From the NCBI RefSeq assembly GCF_030063355.1, contig NZ_JASISZ010000033.1, positions 16,619 through 80,618 of the forward strand: a stretch of 64,000 bases of DNA. Reading direction: 5' to 3'. Numbering within the stretch: position 1 is the stretch's first letter; the number at the start of each line of letters is the position of its first letter. Positions 34,414 through 42,958 of the stretch are shown piece after piece. Source of the stretch: Streptomyces sp. PH10-H1 (GTDB lineage: Bacteria; Actinomycetota; Actinomycetes; Streptomycetales; Streptomycetaceae). A program made the position numbers and the translations under genes. The notes under the pieces were generated by a model that worked only from the letters and a program-made list of their open reading frames with translations, did no database searches and was not told the DNA's origin.

Positions 34414-35529
34414 CTACAGCCAGCCGTTGCGCCGGAACCCCCGGTGGATGCTGAAACAGATAGCGACTGTCGCGCAAAGCACCATGGGATACCCGTAGCG
34501 CCAGTGCAACTCCGGCATCTGATCGAAGTTCATCCCGTACACGCCCGTGATCATCGTCGGCACGGCGAGAATGGCTGCCCAGGCCGTGATCTTGCGCATG
34601 TCCTCGTTCTGCGCGACGGTCGCCTGCGCCAGGTTCGCCTGGAGGATCGAGTTGAGCAGGTCGTCGAAGCCGACCACCTGCTCGTGGACGCGCGCCACGT
34701 GGTCGGCGACATCGCGGAAGTACTTCTGGATCTCCGGGTCGACCAGCCGCATCGGCCGCTCGCTGAGCAGCTGCATCGGCCGCAGCAGCGGCGAGACGGC
34801 CCGCTTGAACTCCAGTACCTCGCGCTTGAGCTGGTAGATCCGCTCCGCGTCGCCGCCGCGTGCCGACTTGCCCTGCGCGGCGGAGAAGACGTCGATCTCC
34901 ACGCCGTCGATATCGTCCTGCACCGCCTCGGTGACCGCGAGGTAGTCGTCGACCACCTGGTCGGCGATGGCGTGGAGGACGGCCGAGGGGCCCCTGGCGA
35001 GCAGCTCGGGGTCCTCCTCCAGCCGGTGCCGCAGCGCGCGCAGCGAGCCGTGGCCGCCGTGCCGGACGGTGATGACGAAGTGCCGGCCGGTGAAGACCAT
35101 GACCTCGCCGCTCTCCACGACCTCGCTGGTCGCGGTGAGTTCGGCGTGCTCGACGTAGCGGATGGTCTTGAAGACGGTGAAGAGGATGTCGTCGTACCGC
35201 TCCAGCTTCGGGCGCTGGTGGGCGTGCACGGCGTCCTCGACTGCCAGCGGGTGCAGCCCGAACACCTCGGCGATGCCGGAGAACTCCTGCTCGGTGGGCT
35301 CGTGCAGCCCGATCCAGACGAAGCCCTCGCTGCGGCTGCCGGTACGCACCTTCTCCAGCGCCTCGGCCGGGCCGATGTGATCGCCGCAGCGCACACCGTC
35401 GCGGTAGACGGCGCAGTCCACGACCGCGCTCGTGGCGCCGGGGGTGCGGGTCGCACCGTAGTCGTATGACGCGGCGCTCTTGCGCAGGGAGGGGCGGACG
35501 ACTGCGCGCAGGTCACGGATCATCGACAT
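34414..35529 (-). CDS. CorA Mg2+/Co2+ channel
   Basis: A 371-residue CorA pore subunit: cytoplasmic funnel domain (FVWIGLHEPTEQEFS, HPLAVEDAVHAHQRPKLERYD), long helix, and two C-terminal helices with the selectivity motif YGMN (Gly332-Met333-Asn334). ATG at 35529 has AAGGAG 6 nt upstream. Works as a pentamer for Mg2+ uptake. The conserved neighbourhood with DUF1003 and MgtE-like genes supports a divalent cation function. Confidence 0.95.
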   Translation of the reverse strand: MSMIRDLRAVVRPSLRKSAASYDYGATRTPGATSAVVDCAVYRDGVRCGDHIGPAEALEKVRTGSRSEGFVWIGLHEPTEQEFSGIAEVFGLHPLAVEDAVHAHQRPKLERYDDILFTVFKTIRYVEHAELTATSEVVESGEVMVFTGRHFVITVRHGGHGSLRALRHRLEEDPELLARGPSAVLHAIADQVVDDYLAVTEAVQDDIDGVEIDVFSAAQGKSARGGDAERIYQLKREVLEFKRAVSPLLRPMQLLSERPMRLVDPEIQKYFRDVADHVARVHEQVVGFDDLLNSILQANLAQATVAQNEDMRKITAWAAILAVPTMITGVYGMNFDQMPELHWRYGYPMVLCATVAICFSIHRGFRRNGWL

Positions 35530-35962
35530 GGCAAGCTCCTTCACGGACTGGCCGACGGCACGAAAGCCGCACTGAAATGCTGATCAAGGCAGGGTGATCA
35601 CACGGCAGTTCAGGGCGCTCTTCCGGCGCGGTGCCCGCGGCAGACGCTGATCCAGCTGATCCAGTGGGAAGACGAAACTTCCGCGTTTCCCGGCGGGAGG
35701 GCCGGGTATGGAACGCGAGGACTCAGATGGCGGGGTGGCGTGAGGAAGAGCTGCCGGTACTGCCAGGTCGACTAGGATCCATGTCAGCCCCACCTCCTCC
35801 GGCCGATCCCCGCTGGGGGATGACGTATACCCATGGCGACGCCAGACTTCACGGCGGCCAACGCCCTAGCTTAGCAAGCGCCCAGAGCGCTGCCGCCCAG
35901 CTTTGCCTGTTCAATACGGTTCCCCTACCTGCGGCGGGGGGAGCGCACCTATGCTCCGCGGT
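35530..35962. other. Long divergent intergenic region upstream of corA
   Basis: 433 nt without a convincing gene (a 69-codon minus-strand frame at 35584-35793 has no domain and unconvincing codon use). Because corA has its promoter here, its transcript could have a leader of up to ~370 nt, but I could not fit an M-box Mg2+ riboswitch. The plus-strand SUFU-like gene starts at the right edge. Confidence 0.55.
35950..35962 (+). promoter_or_regulatory. Leaderless -10 box of the SUFU-like gene
   Basis: TATGCT, 7 nt (CCGCGGT), ATG at 35963. An in-frame ATG lies inside the box at 35951 and is thus an unlikely start. Confidence 0.6.
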
Positions 35963-36550
35963 ATGGGCGATCTTCTTCAGCTGGTCGAGGCACGACTGCA
36001 CTCGGCGTTCGGTGAGCGGCACAGCAGGGCGGCGGTGACCTTTCTCGGTACCGACCGCATCGAGGTGCTGCGCTTCGTCGACGGCGACGTCGTGCGCTAC
36101 GCGACCCTCGGGATGTCGCGGCAGCCGATGAGCGATCCGCTGGCCCCGGTCGCCGACCCGCTGCGCGGTCCGCGCGCCGAACTGGTGCTGTCGGTCCGTG
36201 CCGGGCTCGCCCCCGTCGACCAGGTGCTGCGGCCGCTCGCCGTGCTCGCGGCCTCGCCGCAGGTCGAGGGCGTCGTGGTGGCTCCAGGCGCCTCCCTGGA
36301 CGTCGGCGGTCCGCTGTGGAGCGGTGCGCCGTTCTCCGCCGTGCTGGTCGCGGAACCGGGCGGTCTGGTCGAGGATCTCGAACTCGAAGACCCTCTGGAT
36401 CCCGTCAGGTTCTTCCCCGTGCTCCCGATGACGCAGAACGAGGCGGCCTGGAAACGTGTCCAGGGCGGTGCCGCGCTGCAGGAGCGCTGGCTGAAGTACG
36501 GCACGGATCTGCGCGACCCGCTGCGGGCGTCGGTACCGCTCGCCGACTGA
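35963..36550 (+). CDS. Suppressor-of-fused domain protein
   Basis: A 195-residue protein resembling bacterial SUFU-domain proteins (start VEARLHSAFGE, end region RFFPVLPMTQNEAAWKRVQGGAALQERW). Bacterial SUFU proteins are suspected immunity or signalling proteins; no toxin gene is adjacent, so the role is open. Soluble, no cysteine clusters. Confidence 0.75.
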   Translation: MGDLLQLVEARLHSAFGERHSRAAVTFLGTDRIEVLRFVDGDVVRYATLGMSRQPMSDPLAPVADPLRGPRAELVLSVRAGLAPVDQVLRPLAVLAASPQVEGVVVAPGASLDVGGPLWSGAPFSAVLVAEPGGLVEDLELEDPLDPVRFFPVLPMTQNEAAWKRVQGGAALQERWLKYGTDLRDPLRASVPLAD

Positions 36551-36703
36551 GCGCCGCCGCTTCCCCGCCCTCCTCCGCCGTGTCCCTGTGCCGTATCCCG
36601 GATCCCGGCCGCGCTCGCCGGCCGGGCGGAAGACTGATCTACGCGGCGCCGGACGGGTGATCGTCCTTGACGCGGGCACGCCTCGGGAGGACCGTTGGGC
36701 CCT

Positions 36704-37342
36704 ATGAGGGGCGAACCCAGTTGCCCGAAGTGTGGTGGCCGGGTGCGAGCGCCCGGCCTCTTCGCCGATTCCTGGCAGTGCGGCGTGCACGGGACCGTGT
36801 ATCCGCTCCAGCCGGTCGTCCCACCGAGCGTCGAGGCACTCGGCGTCGTCGTGCACCGTGCGCAGGTGCCGGTGTGGATGCCCTGGCCGCTGCCGGTCGG
36901 GTGGCTGTTCTCCGGGGCGGCTTACGCGGGCGACGACCGCAGCGGCGGGCGTGCGACCGCCATCGCCTGCTCCGGGCCCGGCCCGCTCGGCGGCCCCGGT
37001 GAGCTGCTGCTCATCGCCGAGGAGCTGGGCGTGGGGCTGGGTGCGCGCTACGCGGGCATCGCCGGGCCCGACCCCGGGTCGGCGATGAGCATGGAGCGGT
37101 CCCCGCACACCAAGGTGCTGGCCGCGGGCCGGCCGACCCCGATGTGGCATGTGGCGGGCGCGCCCGGCGACCGGGTGGTCTTCGCGGGCGAGGCGCTCGG
37201 GCTGTGGCTCTGGGCGGTCGTGTGGCCCGAGCAGTCCGGGCTGATGATGTACGACGAGCTGGTGCTCACCGATCTGCGGGAAGCGGGGGCGGAGGTCGAC
37301 CTGCTGCCGTGCGGTGCGCTGTCACCCCGTCTGCTCGGCTGA
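36704..37342 (+). CDS. DUF6758-like protein with N-terminal zinc ribbon
   Basis: A 212-residue soluble protein that begins with a zinc-ribbon-like pair (CPKCGG and WQCGVHG) and continues with a beta-rich domain without a known active site. It resembles the Streptomyces DUF6758 family. ATG at 36704 is favoured by homologue beginnings (MRGEPSCP); TTG at 36695 has better proximity to GGGAGG. Function unknown. Confidence 0.75.
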   Translation: MRGEPSCPKCGGRVRAPGLFADSWQCGVHGTVYPLQPVVPPSVEALGVVVHRAQVPVWMPWPLPVGWLFSGAAYAGDDRSGGRATAIACSGPGPLGGPGELLLIAEELGVGLGARYAGIAGPDPGSAMSMERSPHTKVLAAGRPTPMWHVAGAPGDRVVFAGEALGLWLWAVVWPEQSGLMMYDELVLTDLREAGAEVDLLPCGALSPRLLG

Positions 37343-37440
37343 GATGCACATCTCCTGAGATTCGCAGGTTCCCCGGCCCGCTATCCTTACTTTCCGAAAG
37401 CTTGTGCCGTATACCGCCGACCGCCGTTGGGAGCTGTGCC

Positions 37441-38298
37441 GTGCGCATCGATCTGCACACCCACTCCACGGCCTCGGACGGTACGGACACCCCCGCGGAG
37501 CTGGTGCGCAACGCCGCCGCGGCCCGCCTCGACGTCGTGGCGCTCACCGACCACGACACGGTCGGCGGCTATGGCGAGGCGGCCAAGGCGCTGTACGACC
37601 TCGGGTCGCCGCTGACGCTGGTGACCGGCGCCGAGCTGTCCTGCAAAGTCGGCGGCATCAGCATGCACATGCTGGCGTACCTCTTCGATCCCGAGGAACC
37701 CGAGCTGTTCCGGGAGCGCGAACTGGTGCGTGACGACCGGATGCCGCGCGCGCGGGCCATGGTCGACAAGCTCCGCGGCCTCGGGGTCCCGGTCACCTGG
37801 GAGCGTGTCGCCAGGATCGCCGGTGACGGCTCCGTGGGACGGCCGCACATCGCGACCGCGCTCGTCGAGCTCGGCGTCGTGGACAGCGTCTCGGACGCCT
37901 TCACGGACCAATGGCTGGCCAACGACGGCCGCGCGTACGTCGAGAAGCACGAGTTCGACCCCTTCGACGCCGTACGCCTGGTCAAGGCGGCCGGCGGTGT
38001 CACGGTCTTCGCGCATCCAGGTGCCCACCAGCGCGGCGAGACCGTCCCCGACAGCGTCATAGCCGAACTCGCGGCGGCCGGACTCGACGGCATCGAGGTG
38101 GACCACATGGACCACGACGAGGCCACCCGGGCCCGGCTGCGCGGATTCGCCGCAGGGACGGGGCTGCTCGTCACCGGCTCCAGCGACTATCACGGCAGCC
38201 GCAAGGACTGTCGGCTCGGGGACTGCGTGACCGACCCCGAGGTCTACCGGGAGATCGCCCGCAGGGCGCCCGGCGCGGTCCCGATCAGCGCGGTCTAG
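37441..38298 (+). CDS. PHP-domain phosphoesterase (TrpH/RNase AM-like)
   Basis: A 285-residue metal-dependent phosphoesterase of the PHP fold, similar to E. coli YciV/TrpH (3',5'-nucleoside bisphosphate phosphatase, RNA 5'-end trimming). Metal-site motifs: IDLHTHSTASDGTD (His6, His8), ALTDHDTVGG, TGAELSC, VFAHPGAH and SSDYHG near the end. The inserted domain between residues ~85 and 170 is typical. GTG at 37441 with GGGAG upstream. Confidence 0.9.
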   Translation: MRIDLHTHSTASDGTDTPAELVRNAAAARLDVVALTDHDTVGGYGEAAKALYDLGSPLTLVTGAELSCKVGGISMHMLAYLFDPEEPELFRERELVRDDRMPRARAMVDKLRGLGVPVTWERVARIAGDGSVGRPHIATALVELGVVDSVSDAFTDQWLANDGRAYVEKHEFDPFDAVRLVKAAGGVTVFAHPGAHQRGETVPDSVIAELAAAGLDGIEVDHMDHDEATRARLRGFAAGTGLLVTGSSDYHGSRKDCRLGDCVTDPEVYREIARRAPGAVPISAV

Positions 38299-38344
38299 CG
38301 CCCTTCCCGCCCGGACTCGCCCGACCCCTGACGCGACCCCTGAC

Positions 38345-38368
38345 GCGCCGGCGCTTCGACGCCGGCGC
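38345..38368 (+). terminator. Terminator hairpin after the PHP gene
   Basis: 9-bp arms (GCGCCGGCG / CGCCGGCGC) with a 6-nt loop, 47 nt after the stop and 42 nt before the MarC gene. Confidence 0.6.
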
Positions 38369-38409
38369 CCACCCGCCTGCCGGCCCACCGCGGAAAGCCC
38401 CCACTGAAC

Positions 38410-39018
38410 ATGTTCGACGTCACCCTCTTCGGGTCCGTATTCGTCACGCTCTTCGTGATCATGGACCCGCCCGGCATCACACCGATCTTCCTCGCCCTGA
38501 CCTCCGGGCGCGCCACCAAGGTCCAGCGCAGAATGGCCTGGCAGGCGACGCTCGTCGCCTTCGGCGTCATCGCGGTCTTCGGCATCTGCGGCCAGCAGAT
38601 CCTCGACTATCTGCATGTCTCGGTCCCCGCGCTGCGGATCGCCGGCGGGCTGCTGCTGCTCCTCATCGCGCTGGATCTGCTCACCGGCAAGATGGACGAG
38701 CCGACCCAGACCAAGGACGTGAACGTCGCGCTGGTGCCGCTGGGAATGCCGCTGCTGGCCGGGCCCGGTGCGATCGTCACCGTGATCCTCGCGGTGCAGA
38801 ACGCGGACGGCTTCGGTCAGCAGGCGTCGGTGTGGGTGGCGATCGCGGCCATGCACGTCGTGCTGTGGCTGGTCATGCGCTACTCGCTGGCGATCATCCG
38901 GATCATCAAGGAGGGCGGTGTGGTGCTGGTGACCCGGCTGTCCGGGATGCTGCTCTCGGCCATCGCCGTGCAGTCGGTGGCCAACGGGGTCCTGGGGTTC
39001 GTGCACGGCGAGGGCTGA
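38410..39018 (+). CDS. MarC-family membrane protein
   Basis: A 202-residue protein with six helices, matching the MarC/UPF0056 family (start FVTLFVIMDPPGITPIFLAL with the conserved DPPG, later PLGMPLLAGPGAIVTVI). The family was once linked to antibiotic resistance, but its function is unknown. ATG at 38410 with GGAAAG upstream. Confidence 0.92.
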   Translation: MFDVTLFGSVFVTLFVIMDPPGITPIFLALTSGRATKVQRRMAWQATLVAFGVIAVFGICGQQILDYLHVSVPALRIAGGLLLLLIALDLLTGKMDEPTQTKDVNVALVPLGMPLLAGPGAIVTVILAVQNADGFGQQASVWVAIAAMHVVLWLVMRYSLAIIRIIKEGGVVLVTRLSGMLLSAIAVQSVANGVLGFVHGEG

Positions 39019-39019
39019 G

Positions 39020-39080
39020 CCGCCGCGGGTCCCCCGTACGCGGAAGCGTCCTCGTACGCGGAAGCGCCCACGTACGCAAA
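39020..39080 (+). repeat. Short direct repeats after the MarC gene
   Basis: GTACGC(G/A)(G/A)AAGCG occurs three times at 15-18 nt spacing, running into the terminator that follows. Confidence 0.6.
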
Positions 39081-39113
39081 AGCGCCCCTGTACGTCCTTC
39101 GTACAGGGGCGCT
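39081..39113. terminator. 14-bp terminator between MarC and small-protein genes
   Basis: Perfect 14-bp arms around TCCTT; lies between convergent genes and may serve both. Confidence 0.85.
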
Positions 39114-39129
39114 CACGTCGTGAGCCGTA

Positions 39130-39270
39130 CTAGATCGCGGGGCGGATGTAGATCCGCTGGCCGATCGCTGCGGCCTGTTGCACGATTTTGTTGACGGCGG
39201 CGGCGTCCACGACGGTGCTGTCCACAGCGGTGCCGTTCCGGTCGTCGAGCCGCATGATCTCGAAGCGCAT
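39130..39270 (-). CDS. 46-residue conserved small protein
   Basis: A 46-aa protein (MRFEIMRLDDRNGTAVDSTV ... IGQRIYIRPAI). ATG at 39270 has AAGGGAGAAG upstream, an excellent ribosome site, which supports a real gene. No membrane helix or cysteine. Located opposite the NYN-domain gene with a 124-nt divergent gap that includes the AT-richest stretch in this part. I recall similar short proteins in other Streptomyces; function unknown. Confidence 0.78.
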   Translation of the reverse strand: MRFEIMRLDDRNGTAVDSTVVDAAAVNKIVQQAAAIGQRIYIRPAI

Positions 39271-39394
39271 GGTGCTTCTCCCTTCGTCGCACTGTCCATG
39301 AGTAGTCAACGAACCCCCTAGTGAAAACATTCCCTACACTAATGAAAACTTTTCCGAGCCTAAGTACTTGCGAGTACGGGACAATGGCGGACCT

Positions 39395-40297
39395 ATGGAC
39401 ATGGACAACGACAACGCGCTGGCCGCGATGGCCGCCGGTATCGAGCGCACCAACGAGCTCCTTCAGCGGGTCCTCGCCGAGGTCGCCACCACTCCCGCCA
39501 CCCACGCCGTCTTCGTGGACGCCGGCTACGTCTACGCCGCCGCGGGCCGCCTCGTCGCGGGCACCGAGGACCGGCAGGCCTTCGACCTGGAAGCCGAAGG
39601 GATCATCGAGGCGTTCATCGACAAGGCGCGCTCGCTCTTTCCCGACAGCCGGCTGCTGCGGGTCTACTGGTACGACGGCGCGCGCCGCCGCATCCACACC
39701 CGCGAGCAGGAACGTATCGCCGAGCTGCCCGATGTGAAGGTCCGGCTCGGCAACCTCAACGCCAGCCGCCAGCAGAAGGGCGTCGACTCCCTGATCCGCA
39801 CCGATCTGGAGTCGCTCGCCCGGCACCGCGCCATCAGCGACGCGGTCCTCATCGGCGGTGACGAGGACCTGGTGTCCGCCGTCGAGGCGGCCCAGGGCTA
39901 CGGCGCGCGAGTGCATCTGTGGGGCATCGAAGCCGCCGACGGACGCAACCAAGCCGACCCCCTGCTCTGGGAAGTCGACAGCCAGCGCACCTTCGACCTC
40001 GAATTCTGCAAGCCGTATCTGACCCGGCGGGTCGTGCCCGAGTACGGTGACGCGCCGGTGCCCTCGCGCGCTGACGTGCACTTCGTCGGCGCCCGTGTCG
40101 CCGGCCAGTGGCTCGCCGTCCGGGGCCGCGAGACCCTCGCGGAGCTGCTGCCCGGCCGCCCCTACCTGCCGCCGGCCTACGACCAGGAACTGCTCGTCGA
40201 AGCCGAGGGCCTGCTCGGCATCTCGTTGCGCGGCCACGCCGATCTGCGACGTTCGCTGCGCGACGGCTTCTGGGACCATCTGACCGCCCAGCTCTGA
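39395..40297 (+). CDS. NYN-domain (PIN-like) RNase family protein
   Basis: A 300-residue protein. Residues ~40-200 form a NYN domain: AVFVDAGYVYAAAGR (first Asp), RVYWYDGARR, DSLIRTDLESLA and AVLIGGDEDLVSAVEAA carry the acidic metal-binding residues of PIN-like nucleases. A C-terminal domain of ~90 residues follows (LPGRPYLPPAYDQELLVEAE). Family members are thought to act on RNA; targets unknown. Start ATG at 39395, with 39401 as alternative. Confidence 0.88.
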   Translation: MDMDNDNALAAMAAGIERTNELLQRVLAEVATTPATHAVFVDAGYVYAAAGRLVAGTEDRQAFDLEAEGIIEAFIDKARSLFPDSRLLRVYWYDGARRRIHTREQERIAELPDVKVRLGNLNASRQQKGVDSLIRTDLESLARHRAISDAVLIGGDEDLVSAVEAAQGYGARVHLWGIEAADGRNQADPLLWEVDSQRTFDLEFCKPYLTRRVVPEYGDAPVPSRADVHFVGARVAGQWLAVRGRETLAELLPGRPYLPPAYDQELLVEAEGLLGISLRGHADLRRSLRDGFWDHLTAQL

Positions 40298-40301
40298 CTC
40301 C

Positions 40302-41165
40302 TCACTCGCTCCGCAGATTCCAGAAATCGATCAGTGCCTCAGCCGTCGCGGCCGGCTGGTCCGCGTTCGGTGAGTGTTCGGCGCCCTTGATCACCACGCG
40401 CCGCGCGCGCAGCCGTACCGCCATCTCGTCGAGCCACTCCGGCGGCCACGCGTAGTCGACGGCGCCGGACAGCACGAGCGTGCGGATGGGTACGGCGGCC
40501 AGCTCGGCGACCCGGTCCGGCTCGGAGATCAGCTGCTTGCCGGTCGCGATCAGCTGCTCCGGCACATTCCCCATCCAGCGCCGGAACAGGAACTCGGCGA
40601 TGGCGGGCGGGTCTTCCGGCGCGTCGGCGTTCTCGGCGTCCATCGCGCGCATCGCCTGCCAGACCGCTTCCATCCCCATCGCGGGAAGCGCCTCGACGAG
40701 CATCCTCGTCCGGGCCTGCTGGGCCGCCTCGATGGCGGCCGGGCCCGAGCTCATGATCGTGATCGAATTCCACGGCGGCGGCTGCGGTGCGTCGATCGCC
40801 GCCGCCCGCACGATCAGCCCGCCCAGCGAGTGGCCCAGCACATGCAGGGGCCCCGCGCCGCCCAGCGCCTCGGTCTGCGCGATGACGTCCGCGGCCAGCC
40901 GGTCCTGCGCGTACGCGCTCTCCTCGGCCGGGCCGCCCGTCTCGTGCTGCCCTCGGCCGTCGACCGCGACCACCCGGAATCCGGCCAGCGCCAGCGGCTC
41001 GAGCAGCGCGATGAAGTCTTCCTTGCTCCCCGTGAAGCCGGGCACCAGCACGGCCGTGCCACGGATCGCGGTCCCCGCGTCCAGCACCGCGAACTCGCCC
41101 CGCGCGGTGGCGAGGCGGTGCGCGCGGGCCCCGTCGGGCAGCTCCAGGGTCGGGGGTCTGCTCAT
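40302..41165 (-). CDS. Alpha/beta-hydrolase
   Basis: A 287-residue hydrolase: oxyanion region VLVPGFTGSKEDF, nucleophile Ser in LGHSLGG, acid in LSGAVDYAWP and catalytic His in KGAEHSPNADQP. No signal peptide. Ends 5 nt from the convergent NYN gene. Could be an esterase, lipase or C-C hydrolase; substrate unknown. Confidence 0.9.
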   Translation of the reverse strand: MSRPPTLELPDGARAHRLATARGEFAVLDAGTAIRGTAVLVPGFTGSKEDFIALLEPLALAGFRVVAVDGRGQHETGGPAEESAYAQDRLAADVIAQTEALGGAGPLHVLGHSLGGLIVRAAAIDAPQPPPWNSITIMSSGPAAIEAAQQARTRMLVEALPAMGMEAVWQAMRAMDAENADAPEDPPAIAEFLFRRWMGNVPEQLIATGKQLISEPDRVAELAAVPIRTLVLSGAVDYAWPPEWLDEMAVRLRARRVVIKGAEHSPNADQPAATAEALIDFWNLRSE

Positions 41166-41177
41166 GCCGTGAGATTA
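41166..41177 (-). promoter_or_regulatory. Leaderless -10 box of the hydrolase gene
   Basis: TAATCT on the minus strand (41177-41172), 6 nt (CACGGC), ATG at 41165. Confidence 0.6.
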
Positions 41178-41205
41178 CGCGACACGTGTGTACGACAGAT
41201 TTCGG

Positions 41206-41265
41206 ACAGCGACAGAACGCCGACGCCCCCGGTGAAGACCGGGGGCGTCGGCGTTCTGTCGCTGT
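41206..41265. terminator. 28-bp perfect terminator stem after the DEAD helicase gene
   Basis: Arms 41206-41233 and 41238-41265 pair without mismatch around the loop GAAG. It is the longest stem in the window, 22 nt beyond the helicase stop, just upstream of the hydrolase promoter. Confidence 0.9.
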
Positions 41266-41287
41266 GTCGTGCGGTTACGCGTCCGGG

Positions 41288-42958
41288 TCAGCTGTTCTCG
41301 CTGGCCTCGGCCTCGGCCTTGGCGGGGCGGGTGCGACGACGGCGACGGGCCGGCTTGGCCTCCTCGCCCTCGGCGGCGGGTACGTCGGCCGGTGCGGCCT
41401 CGACCACGGCGGCCGGGGTCTCGGACGCCTCGGCTACCGCGGCACGGGTGCGGCGACGGCGGCGCGGGGCAGCCTTCGCCTCGCCCTCGGCGTCCGCCTC
41501 GACGACGGCCGGTGCGGCTACGACGGCGGTGGTGGCGCCGGCGGCCTCATCGGCGACGGTCTCGCCGCCACGGGTGCGGGTGCGCTGACGCGGGGTCCGC
41601 GTCCGCGGGGGCCGCTCCTCGGTGACGACTGCCGCGGCGGCGGCCTTGCGGCCGCCCTTGCCCCGGCCGCCGGTCTCGCCGAGGTCCTCGACGGTCTCCG
41701 CGCCGAGTCCGGCACGGGTCCGGTCGGCCCGGGGCAGTATGCCCTTGGTGCCGGCCGGGATGTTCAGCAGCTCGTACAGGTGCGCGGAGGTGGAGTACGT
41801 CTCCTCCGGCTCGTCGAACGGCAGGTCCAGCGCCTTGTTGATGAGCTTCCAGCGCGGGATGTCGTCCCAGTCGACGAGCGTGATCGCGATACCGGTCTTG
41901 CCCGCGCGGCCGGTGCGGCCGACGCGGTGGAGGTACGTCTTCTCGTCCTCCGGCGACTGGTAGTTGATGACGTGGGTCACACCGTCGACGTCGATACCGC
42001 GGGCGGCGACGTCGGTGCACACCAGTACGTCGACCTTGCCGTTGCGGAACGCGCGCAGGGCCTGCTCACGCGCGCCCTGCCCCAGGTCGCCGTGGACCGC
42101 GCCGGAGGCGAAGCCGCGCTGGGCGAGCTGGTCGGCGATGTCGGCCGCGGTGCGCTTGGTGCGGCAGAAGATCATGGCGAGGCCACGGCCGTCGGCCTGC
42201 AGGATGCGGGAGACGAGCTCCGGCTTGTCCATGGAGTGCGCGCGGAAGATGTGCTGCGTGATGTTCGCGACAGTCGCGCCCTCGTCGTCCGGCGAGGTGG
42301 CGCGGATGTGGGTGGGCTGCGACATGTAGCGGCGGGCCAGGTTGATGACGGCGCCCGGCATGGTGGCCGAGAACAGCATCGTCTGGCGCTTGGGCGGCAG
42401 CATCGCCATGATCCGCTCGACGTCGGGCAGGAAGCCCAGGTCGAGCATCTCGTCGGCCTCGTCCAGGACGAGGGCGCGGACGCACTTCAGGTTCAGCTTG
42501 CGCTGGCCCGCCAGGTCCAGCAGCCGGCCGGGGGTGCCGACGACGATGTCGACGCCCTTCTTGAGGGCCTCGACCTGCGGCTCGTAGGCGCGGCCGCCGT
42601 AGATGGCCAGGACGCGCACATTGCGGACCTTGCCGGCGGTCAGCAGGTCATTGGTGACCTGCTGGCACAGCTCGCGGGTGGGGACGACGATGAGAGCCTG
42701 CGGTCCTTCGGGCAGGTCCTCGGCCTTGGCGCGGCCGGCCTCGACGTCGGCGGCGACGGTGACGCGCTCCAGCAGCGGCAGGCCGAAGCCCAGCGTCTTG
42801 CCGGTGCCGGTCTTGGCCTGGCCGATGATGTCATTGCCCGCCAGGGCGACCGGAAGGGTCATCTCCTGGATCGGGAACGGATTGACGATGCCGACAGCCT
42901 CAAGGGCTTCGGCGGTCTCGGAAAGGATTCCGAGGCTGCGGAAAGTCGTGGTGGTCAG
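41288..42958 (-). CDS. DEAD-box RNA helicase, probable CTG start
   Basis: A 556-residue RNA helicase. RecA domain 1: Q motif (NPFPIQEMTLP), Walker A AKTGTGKT, PTRELC, DEAD in VLDEADEML, SAT; domain 2: FCRTKRTAADI, TDVAARGIDV and HRVGRTGRAG. The last ~170 residues are Arg/Ala-rich (RRRRRTRA repeats), a likely RNA-binding tail. GAGG lies 8 nt before CTG at 42958, and TTTTFR is where homologues begin; the next in-frame standard start, GTG at 42988, has no ribosome site. Roles in RNA decay, ribosome assembly or cold adaptation are known for relatives. Confidence 0.93.
   Translation of the reverse strand: MTTTTFRSLGILSETAEALEAVGIVNPFPIQEMTLPVALAGNDIIGQAKTGTGKTLGFGLPLLERVTVAADVEAGRAKAEDLPEGPQALIVVPTRELCQQVTNDLLTAGKVRNVRVLAIYGGRAYEPQVEALKKGVDIVVGTPGRLLDLAGQRKLNLKCVRALVLDEADEMLDLGFLPDVERIMAMLPPKRQTMLFSATMPGAVINLARRYMSQPTHIRATSPDDEGATVANITQHIFRAHSMDKPELVSRILQADGRGLAMIFCRTKRTAADIADQLAQRGFASGAVHGDLGQGAREQALRAFRNGKVDVLVCTDVAARGIDVDGVTHVINYQSPEDEKTYLHRVGRTGRAGKTGIAITLVDWDDIPRWKLINKALDLPFDEPEETYSTSAHLYELLNIPAGTKGILPRADRTRAGLGAETVEDLGETGGRGKGGRKAAAAAVVTEERPPRTRTPRQRTRTRGGETVADEAAGATTAVVAAPAVVEADAEGEAKAAPRRRRRTRAAVAEASETPAAVVEAAPADVPAAEGEEAKPARRRRRTRPAKAEAEASENS

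Noticed and set aside
35584..35793. 69-codon minus-strand frame before corA
   Set aside because: No ribosome site of quality and no recognisable protein features.
35530..35962. M-box Mg2+ riboswitch before corA
   Set aside because: No GGTGAGGCTCC-like core or matching helices seen on the minus strand.
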